The position numbers were made by a program, and so were the translations under genes. Source: Caballeronia udeis (GTDB lineage: Bacteria; Pseudomonadota; Gammaproteobacteria; Burkholderiales; Burkholderiaceae). From it: DNA of 64,000 nt. Shown here one piece after another: positions 16,799 to 26,668 of the stretch (positions are counted from its first letter, which is position 1; each line of letters starts with the position of its first letter). Location of the stretch: assembly GCF_001544555.2 (NCBI RefSeq), contig NZ_FCOK02000010.1, positions 106,022 to 170,021 on the forward strand. Reading direction: 5' to 3'. Below the pieces are notes generated by a model. The model worked only from the letters and a program-made list of their open reading frames with translations, did no database searches and had not been told where the DNA came from.

Positions 16799-17104
16799 TC
16801 AAGCAGAGGCGTTGAACGCCTTATTGTTCCCCTGGAATGTCCGTGGACCCGGGTGCAGGACTTTTGCTTCAACAACCTGCTGGAGCACGCGATAGATGCT
16901 CCCGAAGCTGATGGGGAGCTTCTCGTCAGCGACCTGCCTGCAAACATCCTTCGCAATTCCTCTGCAACATCAACAGACATTGCCAGACCCTGCTGGAAAA
17001 CAACTTGTTGACCGTCCGCGATCTCAGAAGAAACGCTTGAACGATTGACTGATTGCCGAGAGGCATCTGCAGCGCCGTTCCTTGAGCGATTAAACGTCTG
17101 TCAT
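16799..17104 (-). pseudogene. Degraded Fur-like (winged-helix) regulator remnant
   Basis: On the minus strand, an ATG at 17104 starts a frame (MTDV-stop-SLKERR...) interrupted by stops, which then resolves into a clean stretch KDVCRQVADEKLPISFGSIYRVLQQVV, followed by about 30 more residues and a stop at 16799-16801. The SFGSIYRVLQQVVEAKVL segment resembles the recognition helix and wing of Fur-family repressors (IxxATVYRVLxxLxxAGLV). No full-length open frame exists, so I read it as a decaying gene. Similarity is by eye only. The rest of 16638-17290 shows no gene. Confidence 0.35.
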
Positions 17105-17290
17105 CCAATCATTCAATACGCCATTACTGTTCGATGACCCATAAAACCGGTTCTAAATAAACCTTCATGAATGCGCCGTCCTCCGGATAGCGGCCAGTCA
17201 TTAACCTGCATGAACCGGACAACAACGACTGTCCGTCGCAAGTCCGGTAATTCGCTGACCCTTCGCTAAACCTCGTCCCAGGAGAACACC

Positions 17291-17536
17291 ATGAAGATCT
17301 CGATGATCACCCTCGCCTTTGCAGGATTGTTGGCCACCGGTTCCGCATTCGCAGCACAAACCGCGCCGTCGACGCAGCCTGCCCAGACTACCGTCCAGAG
17401 CGCCGGCCAATGGGTTCCGCCGTATGGACAGGCCGTCGCACCGAAAACCCGGGCGCAGGTTTATCAGGAGCTGGTGCATGCCGAGCAGGATGGTCAGCTT
17501 GACTATCTGAACTCTACGCTTTATTCGCATGGCTAA
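17291..17536 (+). CDS. DUF4148 small secreted protein
   Basis: An 81-residue protein with a Sec signal peptide (MKISMITLAFAGLLATGSAFA-AQ), then a Gln/Thr/Pro linker and the family tail KTRAQVYQELVHAEQDGQLDYLNSTLYSHG, typical of DUF4148 proteins, which are abundant and multi-copy in Burkholderiales. The function is unknown; they are thought to be periplasmic and often stress- or metal-induced. A CAGGAG ribosome site is placed well. Single gene. Confidence 0.85.
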   Translation: MKISMITLAFAGLLATGSAFAAQTAPSTQPAQTTVQSAGQWVPPYGQAVAPKTRAQVYQELVHAEQDGQLDYLNSTLYSHG

Positions 17537-17698
17537 GCATATGGATACGATTCTCGCGCGGTCTTGCCAGACCGGCGAGCGCCATCGGGTTTATACATTC
17601 CGGTGAGTTGATAGCGCACTTTCGCGCAGCGCTTTGTACAGGTGAGCAGGTTGCCGAACGCCTCGAAGAGCAATGCGCGCCGATCAATCCGTTACCAG

Positions 17699-19102
17699 TC
17701 AGACGCAATAAGCAAGTCGCAATCCGCCCCAATGGCGGCCTTCGACCATGATTGGCGCGGACACGTCTTTCATCAGCGCATATTTCCCGGCGCCCATGTC
17801 ACGCCGATACGTCTGCAGCAAAAACGGCTTGGTATGTGACCCTGAAGCCAGACCGGTCCGGTCGTTGAAGATGCGCCGGTTACGCGAATGGGCGGCGTTC
17901 CAGACAGGATCGGGCCCTTGCGATTGCGAGAACTTCTTGTTGTGCGTGGGCAAGTAGCCTTTGGTGTCGACGGCGGCACAGAACACCACGCGTTTGTCCA
18001 GCGCCAGCAAGGGCTCCTGAATTTCCGGCAGGATGCGGTCGGCAAGCTGGATATAGCGGGTAGTAAATTGCTCGGGATTGGTGCCGGCAATCGGGTGATA
18101 GGCATGATCGAAAAGATCGGCTGCCGAGATCTCGCCGCGCGATATGGCATGCTCGAATGCCCGGCCGATCTTTTGCGCGGCCGTCATGACCGCCTCTATG
18201 AACGGCGTATCAGGTGTGTCGATCCCCGCTTCCGCCGTCAACTCGATCAGGGTTTCGGACACGCCAAGCAGCTTGCTCAACTGGTCCCGTGCCTTCGTGA
18301 AACTGCCGCTTGACTGCTCGACTCCCGTGACCATCTCGGACACCTGTGATGCGAGCCCACTGCATTGCTGGTCGATCGTTTCGGTTTGCAAAGCGATCTG
18401 TTCGGCTTCGACGCTCAGCTCGGTGATCGCTTTCCCCGTCGCCGACACAACCTCGCCGATCGCATGCGTGCCCTCCTTGACTCGCTGCGCGCGCACTGCG
18501 CTGGCGGAACCTTCGGCCATCAGCAGGTCAGCCTGACCCGACAACCGGGTGAGTGTCGTCCCGATCTCCGACGTGGCCTGGGCGGTCTTGGCGGACAGCG
18601 CCTTGACTTCGGCGGCGACCACGGCAAAGCTCTTGCCGGACTCTCCCGCGCGGGCCGCTTCTATCGCGGCATTCAAGGCCAGCAGATTGGTCTGGCGTGC
18701 GATGACCGAAATTTCTTCGGAAATCTTGCTGACATCGCTCAATGACTCCCGCAAGGTCTCGATCTCGGCCGCCATCACCGAGACGCTGTCCACCAGGTTA
18801 TGAATCTCCGCGAGCGACACCCTGACGGTCTCCTGGGACTGGCTGACATCGGACGCTGCCTGGTCCGCGACAACACGCATCTGACGCGCCGCCGCGGCAA
18901 TCCGCTGGTTGCCTTCCATGGTCGACATCGCGGAGTGCTGCAAAGCGTGGCACACATCCGTCTGGCGCGTCGCGCGGGCCGCCACTTCCTCGACATGTCC
19001 CGACACATCGCAGATCTCGATGCCCAGCTTGCCCGCATGCTCGGCGATCTTCGCGACCGCAGTCAGCGTGCGCCCGCGTTGCCCGAATCCGAAAGCCGTC
19101 AT
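17699..19102 (-). CDS. Cytoplasmic methyl-accepting chemotaxis protein with C-terminal sensor
   Basis: A 467-residue chemoreceptor without any membrane segment. The first two thirds is the coiled-coil signalling domain, with the hairpin-tip signature [25 protein letters not shown] at about 130-154. The last third (about 320-467) is a separate globular domain ending in [26 protein letters not shown], similar in layout to a Cache/PAS-like sensor placed after, not before, the signalling domain. It would report an intracellular signal or, with partners, energy state to CheA/CheW. No chemotaxis genes adjoin it. ATG at 19102 has a GGGGGA site. Confidence 0.88.
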   Translation of the reverse strand: MTAFGFGQRGRTLTAVAKIAEHAGKLGIEICDVSGHVEEVAARATRQTDVCHALQHSAMSTMEGNQRIAAAARQMRVVADQAASDVSQSQETVRVSLAEIHNLVDSVSVMAAEIETLRESLSDVSKISEEISVIARQTNLLALNAAIEAARAGESGKSFAVVAAEVKALSAKTAQATSEIGTTLTRLSGQADLLMAEGSASAVRAQRVKEGTHAIGEVVSATGKAITELSVEAEQIALQTETIDQQCSGLASQVSEMVTGVEQSSGSFTKARDQLSKLLGVSETLIELTAEAGIDTPDTPFIEAVMTAAQKIGRAFEHAISRGEISAADLFDHAYHPIAGTNPEQFTTRYIQLADRILPEIQEPLLALDKRVVFCAAVDTKGYLPTHNKKFSQSQGPDPVWNAAHSRNRRIFNDRTGLASGSHTKPFLLQTYRRDMGAGKYALMKDVSAPIMVEGRHWGGLRLAYCV

Positions 19103-19309
19103 CCCTTGTCCCCCGGTGTTTTAATTTGCGTGGAATTCCCCGGCGGCGTCTCGACATGCCGGGTCCGCGAATTCCGCGTGACGTCCTCCGGTATAACGTC
19201 CGGTTGAAGGGAAAACTAAAGGGGACGAAGGGAATGGATGCGGCACATCGGGTTTGCCCTATCCCGCTGGAACTGACAGGCTGCCGAGGCAGCCCTCGGC
19301 TCGCCGGAT

Positions 19310-19969
19310 TCAATCGCGATCTGGTGCTCCCAACGGAAAAAATGGCCGGTACGGACGCGCTTCGTCCACCGCTCGCGCGAATGACGGACGCGCCAGCAGT
19401 CGTTGCCGGTACGCAATCACGTGCGGGAACGACGCGTCAATGCGATGCGTCCAGTCTGCATAAAACAGGAACGGCGCAGCGCCGCAGTCGGCCAGGCTGA
19501 AGTGATCGCCCGCGGCCCATTCGCGGTCGGCCATGACGTTATCGAGCCAGCCGTAGGCGGTGTCCAGCATCGCACGTGCGTCGGCAACACCTCGCGGGTC
19601 CCGTTCCGTTTGCGGCCGCAAGCTGTCGCCCACGATCTTCTGCTGCGGGGTCGAGATGTAGTTGTCGAAGAAACGATCCATGAAGCGCACTTCCATTGCG
19701 CTGCGGGCATCTTCAGGCAGCAGCCGCACAGGGCCCGGATGATACAGCCCGAGGTGCTCGATGATGATGCTCGCCTCGATGACGGTACGGCCGGCATCCA
19801 CGAGCACGGGAAAGCGTCTCATGGGCCAGAGCGCCGTCAGATCCTCCATCACCTGCGGGTTTTCATGCGACAACGCGCGCCACTCGAACGGGGTCCGGTT
19901 CTCGTATAGCGCGACCAGGACCTTCTGGCAGTACGACGAAAAAGGATGGGCGTAGAGTTTCAACGTCAT
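19310..19969 (-). CDS. Glutathione S-transferase family protein
   Basis: A 219-residue GST with an N-terminal thioredoxin-like domain (MTLKLYAHPFSSYCQKVLVALYENRTPFEW) and an all-helical C-terminal domain. SSYCQK places Ser/Cys where the activating residue of glutathione sits, and VIEASIIIEHL holds the conserved Glu-Ser/Ala glutathione gamma-glutamyl contact. The ATG at 19969 is preferred over 19996 because of the adjacent GAGGTG site. Function: conjugation or reduction of electrophiles with glutathione; substrate unknown. Single gene. Confidence 0.9.
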   Translation of the reverse strand: MTLKLYAHPFSSYCQKVLVALYENRTPFEWRALSHENPQVMEDLTALWPMRRFPVLVDAGRTVIEASIIIEHLGLYHPGPVRLLPEDARSAMEVRFMDRFFDNYISTPQQKIVGDSLRPQTERDPRGVADARAMLDTAYGWLDNVMADREWAAGDHFSLADCGAAPFLFYADWTHRIDASFPHVIAYRQRLLARPSFARAVDEARPYRPFFPLGAPDRD

Positions 19970-20146
19970 CGGGTCACCTCGGGTTGAGAAAGGCATATTG
20001 CCTGATAGCGGCGGCCAGGACGGCTGCTTTCCCTAACGACGAGCGAGGCAACCGGCAATCGACATCCCCCCTCAAATATCGCAAAACCTCTGCCACAGTG
20101 AACGGTTTTCTTTATGAAACCGCTTCGGAAGCGGGAGGTGTCCGCG

Positions 20147-22297
20147 TCATCCTGCCGGCGAATGACTCCGGCTCGAGAATGCCGCAATGCAGGCACGCCG
20201 CACCCGCTCGACAGCCGTGGACCAGTTCTCATCGGCGGTTTGCCGGAACAGGCGCAGCGTGTGTGGATACCACGGTGAATCTTCACGCTCGCGCATCCAG
20301 CGCCAGTCAATGTCTTCCCGTGGCAGCAAGACCCAGCACGGCGTGCCCAGCGACGCGGCAATGTGTGCTGCGGAGGTATCGACGCAAATCACCAGATCGA
20401 GCTCGCCGATAACAGCAGCGGTATCGGCGAAATCGTTCAGGTCTGTGCCGAGGTGCAGCAGCGGTTGATCCGCAGGCGGCGACTGTCCCTCTTCTTCTCC
20501 CTGCCCCTTTTGCAGGCTCACGAAGCTGACACCCGGTACGTTCCAGAGAGGCGCAAGCGTCGCCAGCGACGGCAGCGACCGGTTGGCGTCGTTGTGATGC
20601 TTTGGATTGCCTCTCCAGACCAGCCCGATCTTCGGGCCGGACGGAAGCGCCGCCAGCCGCGTACGCCAATAGTCGACGAGCAAGGGGTCGGGCGTCAGAC
20701 GGATCGCACCGGGAATCGCATCCGTGGTCGTGCGCAGATGCAGCGGCACGCTCATCGGGCTCGTCCAGTAGTCGTACGCGGGCGCCCGGGCCAGCGCGGT
20801 CTCGTGATCGAGGACCGCATCGACGCCCTCTACAGCGGCGAATAGCCGATGCAGCGCAGGCGCGCAGGCAAACCCGATCTGCACCGCGCCCTGCGCCTTG
20901 AGCAGGGGGAAATAGCGGCCGAACTGGACCATGTCGCCAAGGCCGTCTTCTTGCCAGACCAGCAGCGACTTGCCCGCCAGCGCTTCACCTCGCCACCGGG
21001 GGCAAGGCAGCAAGGACTGCGTCCGATGATGAATAAATCGTGGCTGGTCATAACGGGAATCGTAAAACTGCCATCCCTCTTCGAATTCGCCCATGCTGAG
21101 CAGCAAGCTTGCAAGGCTGACTTTCGCGTCGTGATAGTCGGCGCGGATCGCGAGTGCCCGCCGGAAAGCGGCCTCGGCGTCGCTCAGGTAACCAAGCTCC
21201 TTCAGGACGTTGCCAAGATTGTGGTGACCCTCGGCAAGGTCGGGTCGAAGGGCCAGCGCCTGCCGGTAAAACGCAACGGCCTCACTCGAGCGACGTAGCG
21301 CCCAGAGCACGTTGCCCAGGTTGTTATGGGCTTCGACAATATCCGGGCGGATCAGCAGCGCTTGCCGGTAGGCAATCTCCGCCTCGGGCAACCGGCAGAG
21401 CGTGTGCAGGACGATGCCCAGGTTGTAGTGAGCCTCCGCATAGTCGGAGCGGAAAGCGAGCGCCTGCCGGTAAGACGCCTCGGCTTCGGGAAGGCGGTCG
21501 AGCGCTCCCATCAAGGCACCCAGGTTAAGGTGAGCTTCAGCGTAATCAGGGCGGATAGACAGTGCCATCCGGCAAGCAAGCTCCGCTTCGGGGAGACGCC
21601 CCAGCTCCTTGAGCAAGTTCGCGAGATTGTTCAGCGCCTCGGCGTATTGAGGCTTGAGGACCAGCGCCTGCCGGTACGCCGCCTCGGCTTCCGGCAGGCG
21701 GCCAAGCTCCTTCAGCACGTTGCCCAGGTTGTTGTAAGCCCCTGAATCGGGAGACAGCAGCAGCGCCTGCCTGTAGGCGCTTTCCGCTTCGTCCAGACGA
21801 CGCAGGTCATAGAGCACGATGCCGAGGTTGTAGTGGGCCTGTGTGTAATTCGCGCGAAGCGCAAGCGCATACCGGTAGGCCGCCTCGGCGTCATGCAGGC
21901 GTCCAAGGTCGTAGAGCACCGCGCCCAGGTTGTTGCTGGCCTCTGCGAGGTCCGGGCGGATGCTCAGCAGTTGCCGGTAGATGGCCTCGGCCTCCGGCAG
22001 GCACCCGAGTCCCTTCAGCAGCATGCCGAGATTGTTGTAGGCATCGACGAAATCGGGCCGGGTCTCAATCGCCTGCCGCCAATACGCTTGCGCGTCGTCC
22101 AGTTGGCCCAGGCCTAGCGAGCAGACCGCCGCAAGATTCAAGGCCTCCGCCAGCGCGCTTCCCGTCAAGGCCGGATGCGGTTCGAGCATCGGCTTGACTA
22201 GCGACAACGCTTGCGCGTACTGCCCGGCCAGACATAGCGAAGCTGCCGACTGATGCCAGTCCGCAATGGAAGGCGCGTGCGTGGGGACAGATGTCAT
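20147..22297 (-). CDS. TPR repeat protein with C-terminal glycosyltransferase-9-like domain
   Basis: A 716-residue protein. Residues about 10-400 are roughly eleven tandem 34-residue TPR units with the recurring pattern LPEAEAAYRQALxLxPxYAEAxxNLGxxLxxLGR. The C-terminal 300 residues resemble the GT-B fold half seen in heptosyltransferase/ADP-heptose (GT9) proteins: GPKIGLVWRGNPKHHNDANRS, then LDLVICVDTSAAHIAASLGTPCWVLL. Such proteins may modify surface polysaccharide or protein, but no acceptor can be named, and the donor-binding half is divergent. The repeats are also conserved at DNA level (102-base units), so the locus is prone to recombination and repeat-number change. Single gene. Confidence 0.85.
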   Translation of the reverse strand: MTSVPTHAPSIADWHQSAASLCLAGQYAQALSLVKPMLEPHPALTGSALAEALNLAAVCSLGLGQLDDAQAYWRQAIETRPDFVDAYNNLGMLLKGLGCLPEAEAIYRQLLSIRPDLAEASNNLGAVLYDLGRLHDAEAAYRYALALRANYTQAHYNLGIVLYDLRRLDEAESAYRQALLLSPDSGAYNNLGNVLKELGRLPEAEAAYRQALVLKPQYAEALNNLANLLKELGRLPEAELACRMALSIRPDYAEAHLNLGALMGALDRLPEAEASYRQALAFRSDYAEAHYNLGIVLHTLCRLPEAEIAYRQALLIRPDIVEAHNNLGNVLWALRRSSEAVAFYRQALALRPDLAEGHHNLGNVLKELGYLSDAEAAFRRALAIRADYHDAKVSLASLLLSMGEFEEGWQFYDSRYDQPRFIHHRTQSLLPCPRWRGEALAGKSLLVWQEDGLGDMVQFGRYFPLLKAQGAVQIGFACAPALHRLFAAVEGVDAVLDHETALARAPAYDYWTSPMSVPLHLRTTTDAIPGAIRLTPDPLLVDYWRTRLAALPSGPKIGLVWRGNPKHHNDANRSLPSLATLAPLWNVPGVSFVSLQKGQGEEEGQSPPADQPLLHLGTDLNDFADTAAVIGELDLVICVDTSAAHIAASLGTPCWVLLPREDIDWRWMREREDSPWYPHTLRLFRQTADENWSTAVERVRRACIAAFSSRSHSPAG

Positions 22298-22709
22298 GAA
22301 TAGGTATTCGAAGCCAGGGTCAGCGGTTTCTGGTCACGGTGCGATCGCCTCGCTCCACGCGGCATGGAATCGATGGGCCGTGATTTAAACGCCTGACAAA
22401 AAGAAGGAAGCGCTCATCACGAAGGTTACGATAGTTGCTATCGGCGTGACGGCCGGAAATGAGCGCATTGCTGCACGCTATTCGGAGGATGGGGACGCCA
22501 AGGAGCGTTTAGACAGCCTTAGGGAGCTAGCGCAATGACGTCTGGTCCGCTATGGAAAGGCCTTGGTGAAACGCAACTGTCGTAATCAGCCCGCTAATCG
22601 AAGCTTACAAATACGCTTAAGGATTTTTCAACTCAACCCAATGCCAACGCGTTCCCTTTAAGCGCGGATGAAGGGAATGCGCCGGCATTGGTCCGCTCAC
22701 TACACCCGC
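22298..22709. other. Intergenic region with a short coding-like remnant
   Basis: Between the TPR gene and the SDR gene. On the plus strand, 22396-22538 is one open frame (ending RYSEDGDAKERLDSLRELAQ, stop at 22536-22538) with coherent composition but no upstream ATG; it may be the tail of a lost gene. Nothing else is recognised. Confidence 0.3.
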
Positions 22710-23525
22710 TTAGTGCTGCGTCCCGCGCGTCACGCCGTAACGCGCCGCCGGCAGCCGATGCGAAAGGTTAGGCGCCAACGCCTGGCGAGCTGCCTCGAAC
22801 GCATTCCAGTCTGCCGCTTCCGGCAAGGAAGGAATCGTGACCAGCTCGCCTTGGTCGAGGCCCGCGAGCGCTGCGTCCACCATGTCCTGCGACGTCATCA
22901 CGATACCTTCCGGCAGATAGCTCACCGGCGTGCCCGCAACGTCCCAGAACTCCGTGCTGGTTGCGCCCGGCAACACGGCCTGGACCCGCACGCCCTTGGC
23001 TCCCAGTTCATGGTGCAGCGACTGGCTGAACGCGAGCACATACGCCTTGCTGCCGCCATACACGCCGTTCAGCGTCTCGGGCGATACCGCGACAATCGAC
23101 GAAATGTTCACGATCGTTCCACCGCCACGCGCGACAAAACCGGGTACGACCGCCTTCGTCAAATGCGTGAGCGCGACAACATTGAGCGTGATCATCGCGT
23201 CCATCTTGTCGATGTCCGAGTCCACGAGCGGCGCGGTCGCGCCCACGCCCGCATTGTTCACGAGCATCGTGATGCTGGAATCGTTGCGCAGCACGTCCTC
23301 GACCTTTCTCACGCCTTCCGGCGTGCCGAGGTCCGCGACGACCACTTCGAAATTCCGTCCGGTTGACGTGGTCAGCGTGCTTGCGAGTGCGTTGAGGCGG
23401 TCGCGATTGCGTGCGACGAGGATGACGTCATAACCGCGTTCGGCGAGCCGCTTCGCGTAGTCCGCGCCAATGCCGCTTGATGCGCCCGTCACGACGGCCG
23501 TGCCTTTGTTCGCTACATTGCTCAT
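22710..23525 (-). CDS. SDR-family oxidoreductase
   Basis: A short-chain dehydrogenase of 271 residues: NADP-binding TGASSGIGADYAKRLAERG, NNAGVG, and catalytic Ser/Tyr/Lys in NISSIVAVSPETLNGVYGGSKAYVLAF. It interconverts a carbonyl and an alcohol; substrate unknown. The ATG at 23525 follows GGAGAACGGAA. It is divergent from the GlxA-type regulator gene (23672), 146 bases apart, and so is probably its target. Confidence 0.92.
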   Translation of the reverse strand: MSNVANKGTAVVTGASSGIGADYAKRLAERGYDVILVARNRDRLNALASTLTTSTGRNFEVVVADLGTPEGVRKVEDVLRNDSSITMLVNNAGVGATAPLVDSDIDKMDAMITLNVVALTHLTKAVVPGFVARGGGTIVNISSIVAVSPETLNGVYGGSKAYVLAFSQSLHHELGAKGVRVQAVLPGATSTEFWDVAGTPVSYLPEGIVMTSQDMVDAALAGLDQGELVTIPSLPEAADWNAFEAARQALAPNLSHRLPAARYGVTRGTQH

Positions 23526-23671
23526 TTCCGTTCTCCAGTTTTTCAGGTGTTCCGGCAGAGGCGCCGGTGTGTGAACGGAATACTAGAAGTGTGCGATCAT
23601 GTCCTCAATGACATATATACAACTTTTTAGGACATCGGCCGGAACTCCTTTCCCGGCGTGCAGGAGGCCAT

Positions 23672-24613
23672 GTGAGAACGATCGGAATCATTGTTTATCC
23701 CGACTTTCAGGTGCTCGGGCTGGCGGTCTCGACCGTATTCGAATTTGCCAATGCAACTGCCGCGCAACCCGCATACGCGGTGCAGTTGTTGTCGGAACAC
23801 GGCGGCGCGGTGCGCTCCTCGTCAGGCTTCGGCATTGAGACCGCCAGTTTCAAGGGCAGTGAATTCCACACGCTGATCGTCACCGGCGACAACACGGGCA
23901 CGCCGCACTCCGCCGGCGTGGCTGCATATCTTCGCGACGCGCTGAAGACATCGCAACGCATTGCCGCGACCTGCACAGGCGCGTTTGTGCTGGCCGAGGC
24001 GGGGCTGCTGGACGGTCGCCGCGCCACCACGCACTGGTTCTACGCCCGGGCGCTTCAGCGTGCGTATCCAAAGGTCAAGATGGAGGAGGACCGGATTTTT
24101 ATCGTCGATGGACCGATCTGGACGTCCGCCGGCGCGAGTGCCGCGATCGACCTTGCACTGGCGCTCGTCGAGAAGGATCTGGGCACGGATATAGCGCGGC
24201 TCGTGGCTAAAAAACTGGTGGTCTATCATCGGCGCGCCGGTGGCCAGTCGCAGTACTCCGCGCTGCTCGAACTCGACGCGAAATCGGATCGGGTGCAGAC
24301 CGCGCTGACCTATGCAAAGTCGAACCTGACGGCGAAGCTGTCGGTTGAAGAACTGGCGGAAGTTGCCCACCTCAGCCCGCGCCAGTTCAGCCGGATCTTC
24401 ACCGGCGAGACGGGACAGTCGCCCGCCCGGGCCATAGAAAATCTGCGCGTGGAAGCCGCTCGCCTGATGATGGAAACGGGACGGCATTCAGTCGATGTCG
24501 TCGCACGCGAAAGTGGTTTCGGCGATCGTGAACGGATGCGGCGCGCGTTCCTGCGTGCGTTTGGGCAGTCGCCGCAAGCCATGCGGCGAATGACGGAATC
24601 GCAGCTGGTTTGA
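23672..24613 (+). CDS. GlxA-type transcriptional regulator (DJ-1/PfpI + AraC HTH)
   Basis: A 313-residue regulator. Residues 1 to about 190 form a DJ-1/PfpI-like domain (MRTIGIIVYPDF..., with CTGAFVLAEAGLLDGRRATTHW at the nucleophile-elbow position) used here for ligand sensing. Residues 210-313 are an AraC double HTH (LSVEELAEVAHLSPRQFSRIFTGETGQSPARAIENLRVEAAR). Start is GTG with AGGAGG 4 bases upstream; the ATG two bases earlier reads into a stop. Divergent from the SDR gene, its likely target. Confidence 0.93.
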   Translation: MRTIGIIVYPDFQVLGLAVSTVFEFANATAAQPAYAVQLLSEHGGAVRSSSGFGIETASFKGSEFHTLIVTGDNTGTPHSAGVAAYLRDALKTSQRIAATCTGAFVLAEAGLLDGRRATTHWFYARALQRAYPKVKMEEDRIFIVDGPIWTSAGASAAIDLALALVEKDLGTDIARLVAKKLVVYHRRAGGQSQYSALLELDAKSDRVQTALTYAKSNLTAKLSVEELAEVAHLSPRQFSRIFTGETGQSPARAIENLRVEAARLMMETGRHSVDVVARESGFGDRERMRRAFLRAFGQSPQAMRRMTESQLV

Positions 24614-24715
24614 TCAGCGGCCGGTGGATCGTGCTCGCGTTGAGGAGCATTAGGGAGCATTCAGACACGCTCGTTGAATCAACAAGAGACCGTGCCTTCG
24701 TGCCTGCGACTGAAG

Positions 24716-24982
24716 TCATGCCGCCGGCACCAACTGTGCGAGTACGGTCGTCATGCTCATGGCCTGCTGGTCACTATCTGAAATTCCCGCGTCCTGGGCT
24801 GCCTGAGCCAATTGAGCATTGGTTAGTCCGGCAAGGCCGTCAAAACTATGACGGACAATGGTCGCGGTCATGACGGGACTGATCCGAAGCTCCCAGGTCC
24901 TGTCTTCGGCAAGCCGTCGAAGCATATATTCGCGAGCAGCTGTTTTCGCGGCAAGAATGCCGCGCGCTTGTTCTTCTGTCAT
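24716..24982 (-). CDS. Hypothetical protein (88 aa)
   Basis: A small soluble, Ala-rich, helical protein (MTEEQARGILAAKTAAREYMLRR...). A GGGGAG site 6-7 bases before the ATG and GC-rich third positions support translation. It has no signal peptide or membrane segment and no family I recognise. It stands alone between the GlxA regulator and the class V aminotransferase gene. Confidence 0.6.
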   Translation of the reverse strand: MTEEQARGILAAKTAAREYMLRRLAEDRTWELRISPVMTATIVRHSFDGLAGLTNAQLAQAAQDAGISDSDQQAMSMTTVLAQLVPAA

Positions 24983-25170
24983 GGTGTTCTCCCCGAGTGT
25001 GCCCTCGTTTTATAGCAACGCGGCGCGCTCTCGGCGGTTCGGAAGAACACACTTGGATTCATTCTTTTTTAAGGCGTACTCGCGAGTCTGAAGCAGTGAT
25101 CTTCTGCGGGCCGATAACCAGCGATAACCGTATCCCGACTAACCCGAAGAAGACCCGCCCGCCCGGATCT

Positions 25171-26361
25171 TCAGTCCAACGCCAGCCGTGCGATCGCGCG
25201 CTCAACCCCGCCTCGGCCAAACGGAACACCCTGCACCGTCATGGCGGCTTCGACGCCCCCGAGGCATCCAAGGATCATCGCGGGGTTGATGTCGCCGAGA
25301 TGCCCGATACGGAATGCGCGACCCGCGAGTGGTCCCAGGCCACCGGCAATCGCAACTTCGAAGCGCTCGCGTGCAACGCTGCGGATTGCTTCCGGATCGA
25401 TACCCTCGCTCACCTCGATGGTCGTCACCGACACCGAACGCGCCGCCGGCACCTCGCAGAAAAAGCGCAACGCGCCGCCCTCGCTCCAGCATTGCACCGC
25501 TGCTTGCACCGCTTCCGCCAAGCGCCGATGGCGTTCCAGCACCTCGGCCAGGCCTTCGCGGAAGATGAGCCCCAGCGACGCCTCCAATCCGGCGATCAGG
25601 CTTTGCGGCGGCGTGCCGCAAAACTTGCGGTACGACAGCGGACTTTTGCGCCGCTCCCAATCCCAGTAGAAACGCGGCGTGGAATTGCGGCGCGAGACTT
25701 CCATTGCCGTGGCGTCCACCGCGACGAACGCGAGTCCCGGCGGCACCATCAACGCCTTCTGGCTGGCGCCGAGGACCACGTTGACGCGCGTTGCATCCAT
25801 GGCGAACGGCGCGGCTGCGAGCGATGCCACCACGTCGACCACGAACAGCGCCGGGTGATCGGCCCGGTCGATCGCCGCCCGCATGGCAGGCAGGTCATTG
25901 GTGATGCCGCTGGCGGTGTCCGTGTGAACGATAAAGACCGCGACGATCTCGCGTTTCACATCCTCGCGCAGTGCCGTTTCCACATCCGCCGGATCGATAG
26001 GACGGCCCTGGACCCAAGGGGTACGAATCACACGGCCGCCCATTGCCTCGGTCTGCACCGCCCACGATTCCGAGAAGTGACCCGTGCCGGCCACCAGCAC
26101 GGCCTGACCCGGAGCAACCACGTTGGCGATGACTGCCTCCCACGCGCCATGCCCGTTCGAGGCATAAAAGAAGACGTCGGCCTGCTCCGTCTGCAGCACG
26201 CGCTTCAGGCCCGCTTCACACGCGGCGATGCAGCGGTCCAGGCGCGGGTCAGCCAGGTCCATCGGCTGACGGCTCATTGCGTGCAGGACTTCATCGGGCA
26301 CGCGGCTGGGGCCCGGTGAATGCAGGAAGCGATGACCGGGCAAACGTGTGGAGTCGTTCAT
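25171..26361 (-). CDS. Class V aminotransferase (alanine/serine-glyoxylate type)
   Basis: A PLP enzyme of 396 residues, fold type I class V. SPGPSRVPDEVLHAM is the N-terminal substrate/phosphate region and K202 in GASQKALMVPPGL is the PLP lysine. VVDVVASLAA supplies the cofactor Asp. Family members use alanine, serine or 2-aminoethylphosphonate as donor and glyoxylate or pyruvate as acceptor. Without downstream partners the donor is undecided. The LysR gene at 26669 is divergent, 307 bases away. Confidence 0.9.
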   Translation of the reverse strand: MNDSTRLPGHRFLHSPGPSRVPDEVLHAMSRQPMDLADPRLDRCIAACEAGLKRVLQTEQADVFFYASNGHGAWEAVIANVVAPGQAVLVAGTGHFSESWAVQTEAMGGRVIRTPWVQGRPIDPADVETALREDVKREIVAVFIVHTDTASGITNDLPAMRAAIDRADHPALFVVDVVASLAAAPFAMDATRVNVVLGASQKALMVPPGLAFVAVDATAMEVSRRNSTPRFYWDWERRKSPLSYRKFCGTPPQSLIAGLEASLGLIFREGLAEVLERHRRLAEAVQAAVQCWSEGGALRFFCEVPAARSVSVTTIEVSEGIDPEAIRSVARERFEVAIAGGLGPLAGRAFRIGHLGDINPAMILGCLGGVEAAMTVQGVPFGRGGVERAIARLALD

Positions 26362-26668
26362 GCGATGAGGATTCGAAAGGGCGGCTGGTTACAGATAGAG
26401 ATAGGGATTGAGTGCGCTTGAATGTGGTTGTCAGTCAGTTTCATTGCAACCCTGGCTCATTGTTGGTCAAAAGATTCTACAGGGCTGCGCAAAGGCATGC
26501 ACTTTCGATTCGCTTACCCGGCGAATAAATGGCCGGGGTAAATGGCCGATGCGCAGGCGCCACCGGACGCAATCGAACGCTTATCAAGTCAGTCGGCAAA
26601 GAGGCGCACAATTCCCATGCTATAAGTCGGGCGTTTATTTTCTCTCGAGATCATCTGGGACCATCGAT
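26362..26668. other. Divergent regulatory region, class V aminotransferase / LysR
   Basis: About 300 bases. A -10-like TATAAG lies in GCTATAAGTCG at about 26619-26629, some 40 bases before the LysR start. A coding frame upstream of the LysR ATG is open but lacks a ribosome site. No further elements were recognised. Confidence 0.4.
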
